A DNA stretch of 64,000 nucleotides from JAKFWF01 sp041745515 (GTDB lineage Bacteria > Pseudomonadota > Alphaproteobacteria > Rhizobiales > Hyphomicrobiaceae): assembly GCA_041745515.1 (NCBI GenBank), contig JBGTIU010000202.1, positions 5,854-69,853 on the forward strand, read 5' to 3'. The notes beneath the pieces were generated by a model that searched no databases, was not told where the DNA came from, and was given only the letters and a program-made list of their open reading frames with translations. Shown piece after piece: positions 9,064 to 18,951 of this stretch. The position numbers were made by a program, and so were the translations under genes. Within the stretch, counting starts at the first letter, position 1, and every line of letters begins with the position of its first letter.

Positions 9064-10714
9064 CCCGGCCAAGGAGCGTGCATGCCTCGGACCTAGTGCG
9101 CACGTCGACACGTTTGCGCGTGACCATCTGCCGCCTCGCGAACTGTGGCCGGAATTGCTGCTCGACCGCCCCGAGTTTCAGTATCCAGATTTCCTGAACG
9201 CCGCGGTCGAGCTTACCGATGCAATCGTCGCGCGAGGCCTCGGTGACAATGTTGCGCTGATCGGCAACGGCCGCCGCCGCACGTACAAGGAGCTTTCAGA
9301 TTGGACCAACCGCCTCGCCCACGCGCTCGTCGAGAACTACGGCGTCAAGCCGGGCAACCGCGTGCTGATCCGTTCCGGCAACAATCCGGCGATGGTGGCG
9401 GCGTGGTTGGCGGCGACCAAAGCCGGTGCCGTGGTCGTAAACACGATGTCGATGCTGCGCGCCGGCGAGCTGACCAAGATCGTCGACAAAGCTGAAATCG
9501 CCCTCGCGCTTTGCGACAGCCGCATGGCCGATGAGATCAACGCGTGCGCTAAGGACAGTCTGTTCCTGAAAACCGTCGTCTGCTTCGATGGCACGTCCAA
9601 CCACGATGCCGAGCTCGATCGGGTGGCGCTCGACAAGCCGGTGAAGTTCAATGCAGTGAGGACCGGCCGGGACGATGTGGCACTGCTGGGGTTCACTTCG
9701 GGCACCACGGGCGAGCCCAAAGCCACGATGCACTTCCATCGCGACCTGCTGATCATTGCCGATGGCTACGCTCGCGAAGTGCTGGCCGTCACGCCTGACG
9801 ACGTGTTCGTTGGTTCGCCGCCTTTGGCATTTACTTTCGGGCTCGGCGGCTTGGCGATCTTTCCGCTCCGGTTCGGCGCGACGGCAACGCTGCTTGAGAA
9901 CGCCGCGCCGCCGAACATGATCTCGATCATCGAAACCTACAAGGCGACGATCAGTTTCACCGCGCCTACGGCCTACCGCGCGATGATGGCGGCGATGGAC
10001 AAGGGCGCCGATCTGTCCTCGCTCAGGATCGCGGTTTCGGCCGGCGAGACGCTGTCCGCGCCCGTATTCGAGGAATGGACGCGCAAGACCGGCGTGCCGA
10101 TTCTCGACGGCATCGGCGCCACCGAGCTGCTGCACATCTTCATCTCGAACCGCGTCGGCGACGCCAAGGCCGGCGCCACGGGGCGCACGGTCTCGGGCTA
10201 TGAAGCCAAGGTGGTCGATGACGAAATGCGGGAGGTTGCTGTCGGTGTCGTCGGACGTCTTGCCGTACGTGGGCCCACCGGTTGCCGCTACCTCAGCGAC
10301 GAACGCCAGTGCAATTATGTTCGCGACGGGTGGAACCTGACCGGCGACAGCTTTAGCCGCGACGCCGACGGTGTGTTCCATTTCGCCGCCCGATCCGACG
10401 ATATGATCATCTCGGCCGGCTACAACATCGCCGGTCCGGAAGTGGAGGCGGCATTGCTGTCCCACCCGGAGGTCGCCGAATGCGCGGTGATCGCGGCGCC
10501 GGACACGGAGCGCGGTCAGATCGTCGAGGCCTACGTCGTCCTGAAGCCGGCGATCGTCGGCGACGAGGACTGCGCAAAGCGGCTGCAGGACCATGTCAAA
10601 GCAGCGATTGCTCCATACAAGTACCCGCGTTCGGTGAAATTCATCGACGCGTTGCCGAAGACTGCAACGGGCAAGCTGCAGAGGTTCAAGCTGCGGGAAA
10701 ACCAACCGCATTAG
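9017..10714 (+). CDS. Aryl-CoA ligase, 2-aminobenzoate/benzoate-CoA ligase family (start possibly frameshifted)
   Basis: A 565-residue AMP-forming ligase. It has the P-loop FTSGTTGEPKA, GIGATELLH, LTGDSFSRD...RSDDMIISAGYN and the C-terminal PKTATGKLQRF with its acylating Lys. The conserved N-terminus SAHVDTFARDHLPP is that of benzoate/2-aminobenzoate-CoA ligases; these activate the aromatic acid with CoA and ATP, opening the pathway. In frame, the usable start is ATG 9017 (GGGAG 6 nt upstream), inside the preceding gene. A better-looking start (AAGGAG, ATG 9082) lies one frame off; see the finding on a possible single-base shift. Confidence 0.88.
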   Translation: MFKKWLSRAQFSTASNPAKERACLGPSAHVDTFARDHLPPRELWPELLLDRPEFQYPDFLNAAVELTDAIVARGLGDNVALIGNGRRRTYKELSDWTNRLAHALVENYGVKPGNRVLIRSGNNPAMVAAWLAATKAGAVVVNTMSMLRAGELTKIVDKAEIALALCDSRMADEINACAKDSLFLKTVVCFDGTSNHDAELDRVALDKPVKFNAVRTGRDDVALLGFTSGTTGEPKATMHFHRDLLIIADGYAREVLAVTPDDVFVGSPPLAFTFGLGGLAIFPLRFGATATLLENAAPPNMISIIETYKATISFTAPTAYRAMMAAMDKGADLSSLRIAVSAGETLSAPVFEEWTRKTGVPILDGIGATELLHIFISNRVGDAKAGATGRTVSGYEAKVVDDEMREVAVGVVGRLAVRGPTGCRYLSDERQCNYVRDGWNLTGDSFSRDADGVFHFAARSDDMIISAGYNIAGPEVEAALLSHPEVAECAVIAAPDTERGQIVEAYVVLKPAIVGDEDCAKRLQDHVKAAIAPYKYPRSVKFIDALPKTATGKLQRFKLRENQPH

Positions 10715-10740
10715 GCTCCAGTTACCGAGGAAAACAAAAG

Positions 10741-11145
10741 ATGGCCGCACCGAACCAACAGCACCTGCATCCCAATTCCTGGGCGCCGGCCAACGGCTAT
10801 GTTAACGGCATTGCCGCGGAGGGCCGGCAGATTTTCATCGCGGGGCAGATCGGCTGGAACGGTGACCAGCAGTTTGCCAGCGACGATTTCGTCGCGCAGA
10901 TCGAGCAGGCTCTGCGCAACGTCGTCGAGGTGCTCGCGGTGGCAAATGCTCGCCCCGAGCATCTGGTGCGCCTGACGTGGTACATCATCGACAAGCGCGA
11001 GTACCTTGCACGGCTGAAGGAGGTCGGCGCCGCCTACCAGCGTGTGCTGGGCAAGCATTTTCCGGCGATGACCATGGTGCAGGTCGTGGCCCTGATCGAG
11101 GACCGGGCGAAGGTCGAGATCGAGGCGACGGCGGTAGTGGGGTGA
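10741..11145 (+). CDS. RidA-family protein (enamine/imine deaminase)
   Basis: A 134-residue member of the RidA/YjgF/UK114 family: IFIAGQIGWNGDQQF, a central AANV-like helix (LRNVVEVLAVANA), and VQVVALIEDRAKVEIEATAV at the C-terminus. RidA proteins form trimers that hydrolyse reactive enamines and imines, releasing ammonia; 2-aminomuconate deaminase of aromatic pathways belongs to the same superfamily. As the last gene of an operon likely to produce an amino-cyclohexene-type CoA ester, it may release the amino nitrogen. The family's usual Arg near residue 105 is not obvious in the form seen in classic RidA. GAGG lies ~12 nt before the ATG. Confidence 0.85.
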   Translation: MAAPNQQHLHPNSWAPANGYVNGIAAEGRQIFIAGQIGWNGDQQFASDDFVAQIEQALRNVVEVLAVANARPEHLVRLTWYIIDKREYLARLKEVGAAYQRVLGKHFPAMTMVQVVALIEDRAKVEIEATAVVG

Positions 11146-11169
11146 TTCAGCGGTTCACGCGCCAAGTTC

Positions 11170-12702
11170 TCACAGCGGAATATTGTCGTGCTTTTTCCAC
11201 GGGTTTTGGATCCACTTGTCGCGCAGCATGTTGAGCGCGCGGGCCAAGCGGCGGCGCGTGTGGCGGGGCAGGATAACCTCGTCGATATAGCCCCGTTCAG
11301 CCGCCACGAACGGGTTGGCAAACCGGGCCTTGTAGTCGGCGATCCGTTTGTCGATCTTTTCAAGATCCCCAAGCTCTGAGCGATACAGGATCTCGGCGGC
11401 TCCCTTGGCTCCCATCACCGCGATCTCGGCCGACGGCCAGGCATAGTTCACATCGCCGCGAATGTGTTTCGAGCTCATCACATCGTAGGCCCCGCCATAG
11501 GCCTTGCGAGTGATCAGCGTAACTTTTGGCACGGTCGCTTCTGCAAAGGCGAACAGTAGTTTGGCGCCATGTTTGATCAGCCCGCCGTACTCCTGCGCCG
11601 TCCCAGGCAGGAAGCCCGGCACATCGACGAACGTCACAATCGGTATCTCGAAGCAGTCGCAGAATCGCACAAACCGCGCGGCCTTGCGCGAGGCGTCGCT
11701 GTCAAGCACACCTGCAAGCACCATCGGCTGGTTGGCGACAATGCCTATGGTGCGGCCCTCGATGCGGGCAAAGCCTGTTACGATATTTTTGGCGAACTGA
11801 TCCTGTATTTCGAAGAAGTCGGCCTCGTCCACGACCTTGAGGATCAGTACCTTGATGTCATAGGGTTTGTTTGGATTGTCAGGGATCAGGCTGTCGAGCG
11901 AATGATCCTGGCGATCGGCAGGATCTCGCGTCGGCAAGACCGGCACGCCGGCTTTGTTGTTCAGAGGCAGGAAATCCATCAGCCGCCGCATCTGCAGTAG
12001 TGCTTCGACGTCGTCGTCGTAGGCGCGATCGGCAATGGACGATCTGGTGGTGTGTATTCTGGCACCGCCCAGCTCCTCAGCGCTGACGGTCTCGTTCGTC
12101 ACGGTCTTGACCACGTCGGGTCCCGTGACGAACATGTAGCTCGTATCCTTGACCATGAAGATGAAGTCGGTGATGGCGGGCGAGTACACGTCGCCGCCGG
12201 CACACGGCCCCATGATTACGCTGATCTGGGGCACGACGCCCGAGCTCAACGTATTGCGCAGGAACACCTCGCCATAACCGCCGAGTGCCGCTACGCCCTC
12301 CTGAATGCGCGCTCCACCAGCGTCGAACAGACCGATGATCGGCGATCGGTTCTGCAGCGCCATGTCCTGGATCTTGGTGATTTTCTTGGCGTGCGCCTCC
12401 GACAGCGAGCCGCCGAACACGGTGAAGTCCTTAGCGAATACGTAGACCACGCGGCCGTTGATCGTGCCCCAGCCGGTGACGACGCCATCGCCCGGAATTT
12501 TCAAGTTTTCCATCCCGAAGTCAGTCGATCGGTGCTCGACGAACATGTCGAATTCCTCGAAGGACCCTTCGTCCATCAGCAGGTCAATGCGCTCACGCGC
12601 GGTCAGCTTGCCTTTGCTGTGTTGGGCGTCGACGCGCTTCTGTCCACCGCCGGCGCGCGCCTCGGCGCGCCGCCGCTCCAACTCCTGGATAATATCTTTC
12701 AT
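11170..12702 (-). CDS. pccB: Acyl-CoA (propionyl-CoA) carboxylase, carboxyltransferase beta subunit
   Basis: A 510-residue carboxyltransferase. It has the start MKDIIQELERRRAEA...KGKLTARERIDLL, an acyl-CoA-binding half with IGLFDAGGARIQEGV and MGPCAGGDVYSP, and a carboxybiotin half with VDVPGFLPGT, LLFAFAEATVPKVT, GGAYDVMSSKHI and the terminal KKHDNIPL. This is the PccB pattern; with the mutase subunits 1.4 and 4 kb away it fits conversion of propionyl-CoA through methylmalonyl-CoA to succinyl-CoA. No biotin-carboxylase alpha subunit is in the window. It converges with the RidA gene across 24 bp. There is no clear Shine-Dalgarno. Confidence 0.93.
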   Translation of the reverse strand: MKDIIQELERRRAEARAGGGQKRVDAQHSKGKLTARERIDLLMDEGSFEEFDMFVEHRSTDFGMENLKIPGDGVVTGWGTINGRVVYVFAKDFTVFGGSLSEAHAKKITKIQDMALQNRSPIIGLFDAGGARIQEGVAALGGYGEVFLRNTLSSGVVPQISVIMGPCAGGDVYSPAITDFIFMVKDTSYMFVTGPDVVKTVTNETVSAEELGGARIHTTRSSIADRAYDDDVEALLQMRRLMDFLPLNNKAGVPVLPTRDPADRQDHSLDSLIPDNPNKPYDIKVLILKVVDEADFFEIQDQFAKNIVTGFARIEGRTIGIVANQPMVLAGVLDSDASRKAARFVRFCDCFEIPIVTFVDVPGFLPGTAQEYGGLIKHGAKLLFAFAEATVPKVTLITRKAYGGAYDVMSSKHIRGDVNYAWPSAEIAVMGAKGAAEILYRSELGDLEKIDKRIADYKARFANPFVAAERGYIDEVILPRHTRRRLARALNMLRDKWIQNPWKKHDNIPL

Positions 12703-12807
12703 AGGACAATTGCCGCCCGTGTCGCCGCCGAATGGGTCAGAATGCAGAGACGGGGCGCAGCACGCAAGCCGTGATGCGCAAATCGGTCAATGGGCTCCAA
12801 CGTGGCA

Positions 12808-13188
12808 TCAAGCGGAGGATTTCTTCCCGGAATCGCCTGGCGTACCCGCAGTATCGAGGCCTTCATCGCGTACGAAGCGATCCTTGGCCAATTGGCCAAG
12901 CAGCACCGCGGCGACAATCGCCACCGAAACGATCACGACGAGGAACCACATCAGGCTTTTCGGGATGATCCGTTCCGCCGCCATAGCGCTGAGCGTCAGG
13001 GCCAGAGTGAAGAAGCTTGCGGTCTTGACCATGTCGAGTGCAAACAACAGTCCGTGCCTTGCCGGAGAGGGGTTGCCTTTTCTCACAGCATAATTGCGGT
13101 GCCACAGCGAAATCAGCGCCACGATCAACCCGGCCAACACGCCTGCAATCAAGCTGTCGCGCCCGAAGTTGGGCCACCAATCAATCAT
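12808..13188 (-). CDS. Small membrane protein, unknown function
   Basis: A 126-residue protein with three likely membrane helices: SLIAGVLAGLIVALISLW, TASFFTLALTLSAMAA and LMWFLVVIVSVAIVAAVLLG. A charged C-terminal tail of about 25 residues follows. I recognise no catalytic motif. It starts 9 nt after the stop of the L,D-transpeptidase, whose TAG stop is part of this gene's TAGGAG ribosome-binding site. The two are therefore almost certainly translated from one message, and a role at the cell envelope is a fair guess. Confidence 0.75.
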   Translation of the reverse strand: MIDWWPNFGRDSLIAGVLAGLIVALISLWHRNYAVRKGNPSPARHGLLFALDMVKTASFFTLALTLSAMAAERIIPKSLMWFLVVIVSVAIVAAVLLGQLAKDRFVRDEGLDTAGTPGDSGKKSSA

Positions 13189-13197
13189 TGGAATCTC

Positions 13198-13956
13198 CTA
13201 CCACCAACCGCCGCCATAGCCGGATCTGTATCGAGAGCCATAGTAGCGCGGTGGCGAATAGTACCGCGGCGATTGATCATAATAGTACCCGCGAGACTGC
13301 TCTCTATAGGGGACAGCGCCAAAACCATAACGCTCTGCCAACTGCCGTTCGGCGGCCAGACCGGCTTCCCGAGCCTTGGCATCGAGCCGTGCATCAGGAT
13401 TAACGTAAATGAGGTCGGCGACTTTCGCGGTCTTGAATGCGCCTGCGTCTCTGCGGGAGTTGATCGCAAACACGGGCGCTCCAACGTGAACCCGGTCATA
13501 AAGGTCAATCACGTCTTCATTGAGCATTCGAATGCAGCCGTTCGACACAGCCCTGCCAATCGAACCGCGCGACGGCGTGCCGTGAATGCGCAATAGTGAC
13601 CAATCGAGATAGAGTGCGCGCTGACCCAGCGGATTGGATGGGTCGCCCCCAGCGACCGGAGGCGTACCATCGACCGGTATCCATCGGGGGTCGACTTTCT
13701 TCTCCGAGACGAACGATCGCCCCGTCCACAGCTCCGATTCCTTGCCGATAGCAATGTTATAGCTGATCGCCGCGCTCGCGCCGGTGATGTAGTAAACCTT
13801 GCGCTCGGAATTTACGATGACGACTGTTCCGGGGGCGTACCCTAGGTCTATGGAAACGACCTCGGGCCTGGCAGCAACGGGCGACGCTAGCAGCGCCAAT
13901 ACGGCCATGGTCGAGCCCAGCGTCGAGCACCATTTCACAGTCCAACCATGCTTCAT
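13198..13956 (-). CDS. L,D-transpeptidase (YkuD family), short form
   Basis: A 252-residue secreted protein. A signal peptide ends around ASPVAA. The YkuD catalytic domain holds His125 in RIHGTPSRGSIG and the nucleophile Cys141 in SNGCIRM. This family cross-links peptidoglycan (3-3 bridges) or attaches proteins to it in the periplasm. The last ~40 residues are very Tyr/Arg/Gly-rich and end GGGWW, which is unusual and may be a surface or wall-binding tail. GGAG lies ~7 nt before the ATG. It is the first gene of a two-gene unit with the small membrane protein. Confidence 0.93.
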   Translation of the reverse strand: MKHGWTVKWCSTLGSTMAVLALLASPVAARPEVVSIDLGYAPGTVVIVNSERKVYYITGASAAISYNIAIGKESELWTGRSFVSEKKVDPRWIPVDGTPPVAGGDPSNPLGQRALYLDWSLLRIHGTPSRGSIGRAVSNGCIRMLNEDVIDLYDRVHVGAPVFAINSRRDAGAFKTAKVADLIYVNPDARLDAKAREAGLAAERQLAERYGFGAVPYREQSRGYYYDQSPRYYSPPRYYGSRYRSGYGGGWW

Positions 13957-14118
13957 GCTACTTCTCCGGCCGCGGACGTCGTAACCAAACGCATTGTTAA
14001 TCCGGTCGGTTCACCTGCACAATCAGCTTATGCGCGCATTCGGTAAATGCTGTGCGGTTCAAGTTGAAGTAGACAAGCAGCCGGATGGGCTACCCGAGCG
14101 CCAACTGTGAGACCGCTG

Positions 14119-15984
14119 ATGTCTGAACGCCCGACCAGCTTTGCGGCCGATTTTCCGGTAGCCGATCGCGATCAATGGCGTGCTCTTGCCGACAAAGCCT
14201 TAAAGGGTGGCGATTATGCGACGCGGCTAATTGCTCGCACGGTTGACGGCCTGCCGATCGAACCGATCTACGCGCGACGCGCCGACGGTGCAGTTACGGC
14301 AGGGGCCAAGGCCGGGAAGTGGTGGTCCGTCGTAGCGCGGGTCGATCATCCGGATGCGGCCGGTGCCGCAACATTGGCGCTGGCGGACCTCGGAGGCGGT
14401 GCTGACGGCTTGAGCCTGGTGTTCCCCAACAGCCGGTCCGCACGCGGATACGGGCTCGAATGCAAGACAGTTGCCGACCTTGATGCCAGCCTCAAAGGGG
14501 TTCTGCTCGATCTGATCAGACTGCGGATCGAACCGGCCGTTGCCGGTTATGCGTATGCGGCGCTCGTCGTCGCGCTCGTCAAGGATCGCGGGCACAAGCC
14601 CGGTGCACTCGCAATCGAATTCGGGTTCGACCCGGTTGGCGTGTCAGCCTGCACGGGCCGGTTTGACGCTGCCTGGGATAGCCGCGCCCGCGAGCTTGCC
14701 GAGACAGTTCGCGAGTTTCTGGGGTACGGCTTCAATGGGCCATTCGTGACGTGTGATCTGCGTGTTCCGCATGAGGCCGGTGCATCGGAAGCACAGGAAC
14801 TGGCCTACGGACTTGCACTGGCAGTGAATTACGCGCGAGCTCTCACCGGCCATGGCATCCCCACTGCGGCCGCCTACGCCGCATTGTCATGGTCCGTCGC
14901 CATCGACGCTGACCAACTGTTAGGCTTGGCTAAATTGCGTGCCTTGCGACGGCTCTGGGCGCGCATCGAGCAAGCGTCCGGGCTCGCACCTCGGCCTATT
15001 TGCATTCATGCGGAGACCGCTTGGCGTATGCTGACGCAGCGAGATCCGGCCGTGAATATGCTGCGCGCGACCCTTGCCACCTTCACTGCTGGCGTTGGCG
15101 GCGCTGACAGTATAGCAGTGCTGCCGCACACGGCAGCAGTTCACCTGCCTGATGCACTCGCCCGCCGCATCGCTCGCAACACGCAACTGGTGGTGCTGGA
15201 GGAATCGAACCTCTGGCGTGTCGCCGATCCTGCCGCCGGTTCGGGTGCGATCGAAACCCTGACAGACCAGCTTTGCAATGCCGCCTGGACGCAATTTCAA
15301 CAGATCGAACGCGAGGGCGGCATCGTTGCTTGTCTTACTGAGGGCAGGTTTCAAGCGCGCATTGCTGCATCGAGGAATGCGCGAGCAAGAGCTGTCGCCA
15401 CCCGGAAAGTAACGATCACGGGTACGTCCGAGTTTCCAGACCTTAAGGAAGAACCAGCGCGTAGCGCATCACCGCAACGCAAGCTTGCCGAAACAGTGGC
15501 GGCACAACCTTTCGCCGGCCTACCTTCGGTCCGGTTGGCGCAGCCCTTCGAAGCGCTGCGCGACGCCGCCGATACACATGCCAAAAGGTCCGGTGCGCGG
15601 GCTACCGTCTTTCTGGCCAACCTTGGGCCAGTTACCGATCATGGAGTACGGGCCACTTGGATGCGCAACCTGCTGGCGTCGGGCGGTATCGACGTGATCT
15701 CCAGCGACGGTTTTGCTGCATCGGGCAATGTCGGCGCCGCTTTCGCCGCCTCGGGCGCGGCCGTCGCCTGCATATGCGGCACCGATGCGGGCTACGACCA
15801 GTTTGCTGAGGCGGCGGCCGTGGTTTTGAAAAGCGCTGGTGCGACCAAGGTGCTGCTCGCTGGTTGTCCGGCGACAAACGAGACCGCGTTGCAGGCTGCC
15901 GGCGTTGATGAGTTCTTGGTCGAAGGCCAGGACATCATTGCGCTACTGGAACGGCTTCACCTGTGGCTCAGCATCACGTGCTAA
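14119..15984 (+). CDS. mutA: Methylmalonyl-CoA mutase, small (beta) subunit
   Basis: A 621-residue subunit homologous to the catalytic mutase but lacking the B12-ligand motif: where the large subunit has DGHDRG, this protein has only VTDHGVRA. It is thus the structural partner of MutB, not the catalytic chain. N-terminal SFAADFPVADRDQW and the TIM-barrel half with RNTQLVVLEESNLWRVADPAAGSGAIE support the call. I chose the ATG at 14119 on homology; an in-frame GTG at 14107 would add four residues, and neither has a strong ribosome-binding site. mutB starts 775 bp after its stop, with a GFA gene between. Confidence 0.9.
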   Translation: MSERPTSFAADFPVADRDQWRALADKALKGGDYATRLIARTVDGLPIEPIYARRADGAVTAGAKAGKWWSVVARVDHPDAAGAATLALADLGGGADGLSLVFPNSRSARGYGLECKTVADLDASLKGVLLDLIRLRIEPAVAGYAYAALVVALVKDRGHKPGALAIEFGFDPVGVSACTGRFDAAWDSRARELAETVREFLGYGFNGPFVTCDLRVPHEAGASEAQELAYGLALAVNYARALTGHGIPTAAAYAALSWSVAIDADQLLGLAKLRALRRLWARIEQASGLAPRPICIHAETAWRMLTQRDPAVNMLRATLATFTAGVGGADSIAVLPHTAAVHLPDALARRIARNTQLVVLEESNLWRVADPAAGSGAIETLTDQLCNAAWTQFQQIEREGGIVACLTEGRFQARIAASRNARARAVATRKVTITGTSEFPDLKEEPARSASPQRKLAETVAAQPFAGLPSVRLAQPFEALRDAADTHAKRSGARATVFLANLGPVTDHGVRATWMRNLLASGGIDVISSDGFAASGNVGAAFAASGAAVACICGTDAGYDQFAEAAAVVLKSAGATKVLLAGCPATNETALQAAGVDEFLVEGQDIIALLERLHLWLSITC

Positions 15985-16219
15985 AACCTGCGATCCGTGG
16001 CCCGGTACGTGCACGCCGTGCGGCGCTGCCACAAGAGCGTAGCTGATGCGGACCCGGCTATCGCTCTGGCATTACGTTGTGATGGTTCGAGGGGCGGCGC
16101 AGGCTCGGCCGGGTGCGGACCAGTCGAAATTGCTCCTGCCGAGCGCCATGGTGAGTTGAGTGTCGGCGGGGCACGCGTATACTTGAAGACCAATTCGACC
16201 CGGAGCACGAGGCAGCACT

Positions 16220-16708
16220 ATGACGGATCAGCAACAGCCGCGTGTCGCCCACCTCACCGGCGGCTGCCAGTGCGGCAGCATCCGCTTTGCCCTTTATGCC
16301 CAGCCCGACAACGCCTCGATCTGCCATTGCCGCATGTGCCAGAAGGCGCTCGGCAATCTGTTCAGCGCGTCCACGGGTGTGGAGCGTGCCGAGTTCGCCT
16401 GGACGCGCGGGGCGCCGAAGCACTTCAACAGCTCGGCCGCCATCGCCCGCGATTTCTGTGGCGATTGCGGCACGCCGCTGACGTTTCGCTATCTCGACAG
16501 GGATCGCGTGTCGATCGCGCTCGGGGCGCTCGATCGCCCCGAAGCTGTTCCCATTACCAGCCAATACGGCATCGAAGGCCGCATCGCCCACTTCGAGAAA
16601 CTGGCAAGCCTTCCCGGCGAACGATCCGATCGGGGGCCGAAGTTCGCCTCGCGCCAACACCCCGATCACGAGACGGAGGCTTGGCCGGGCGTGGGGAAGC
16701 GGGCGTGA
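16220..16708 (+). CDS. GFA-family zinc protein (CENP-V / glutathione-dependent formaldehyde-activating type)
   Basis: A 162-residue protein with the GFA fold's zinc ligands in order: CQCG (16-19), CHCRMC (Cys35, 37, 40) and FCGDCG (Cys80, 83). Few members have been tested; some accelerate S-hydroxymethylglutathione formation, but that cannot be assumed here. The C-terminal ~25 residues are polar and poorly conserved in appearance. GAGG lies a few nt before the ATG. It is inserted between the two mutase subunit genes and starts 235 bp after mutA; no role in methylmalonyl-CoA metabolism is known for the family. Confidence 0.88.
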   Translation: MTDQQQPRVAHLTGGCQCGSIRFALYAQPDNASICHCRMCQKALGNLFSASTGVERAEFAWTRGAPKHFNSSAAIARDFCGDCGTPLTFRYLDRDRVSIALGALDRPEAVPITSQYGIEGRIAHFEKLASLPGERSDRGPKFASRQHPDHETEAWPGVGKRA

Positions 16709-16758
16709 TTGGCAGATTCATGCTATGATTTGACCGACCGCGGCCGCTGCGTGAATCT

Positions 16759-18945
<2,187 letters not shown>

Positions 18946-18951
18946 GGAGAA

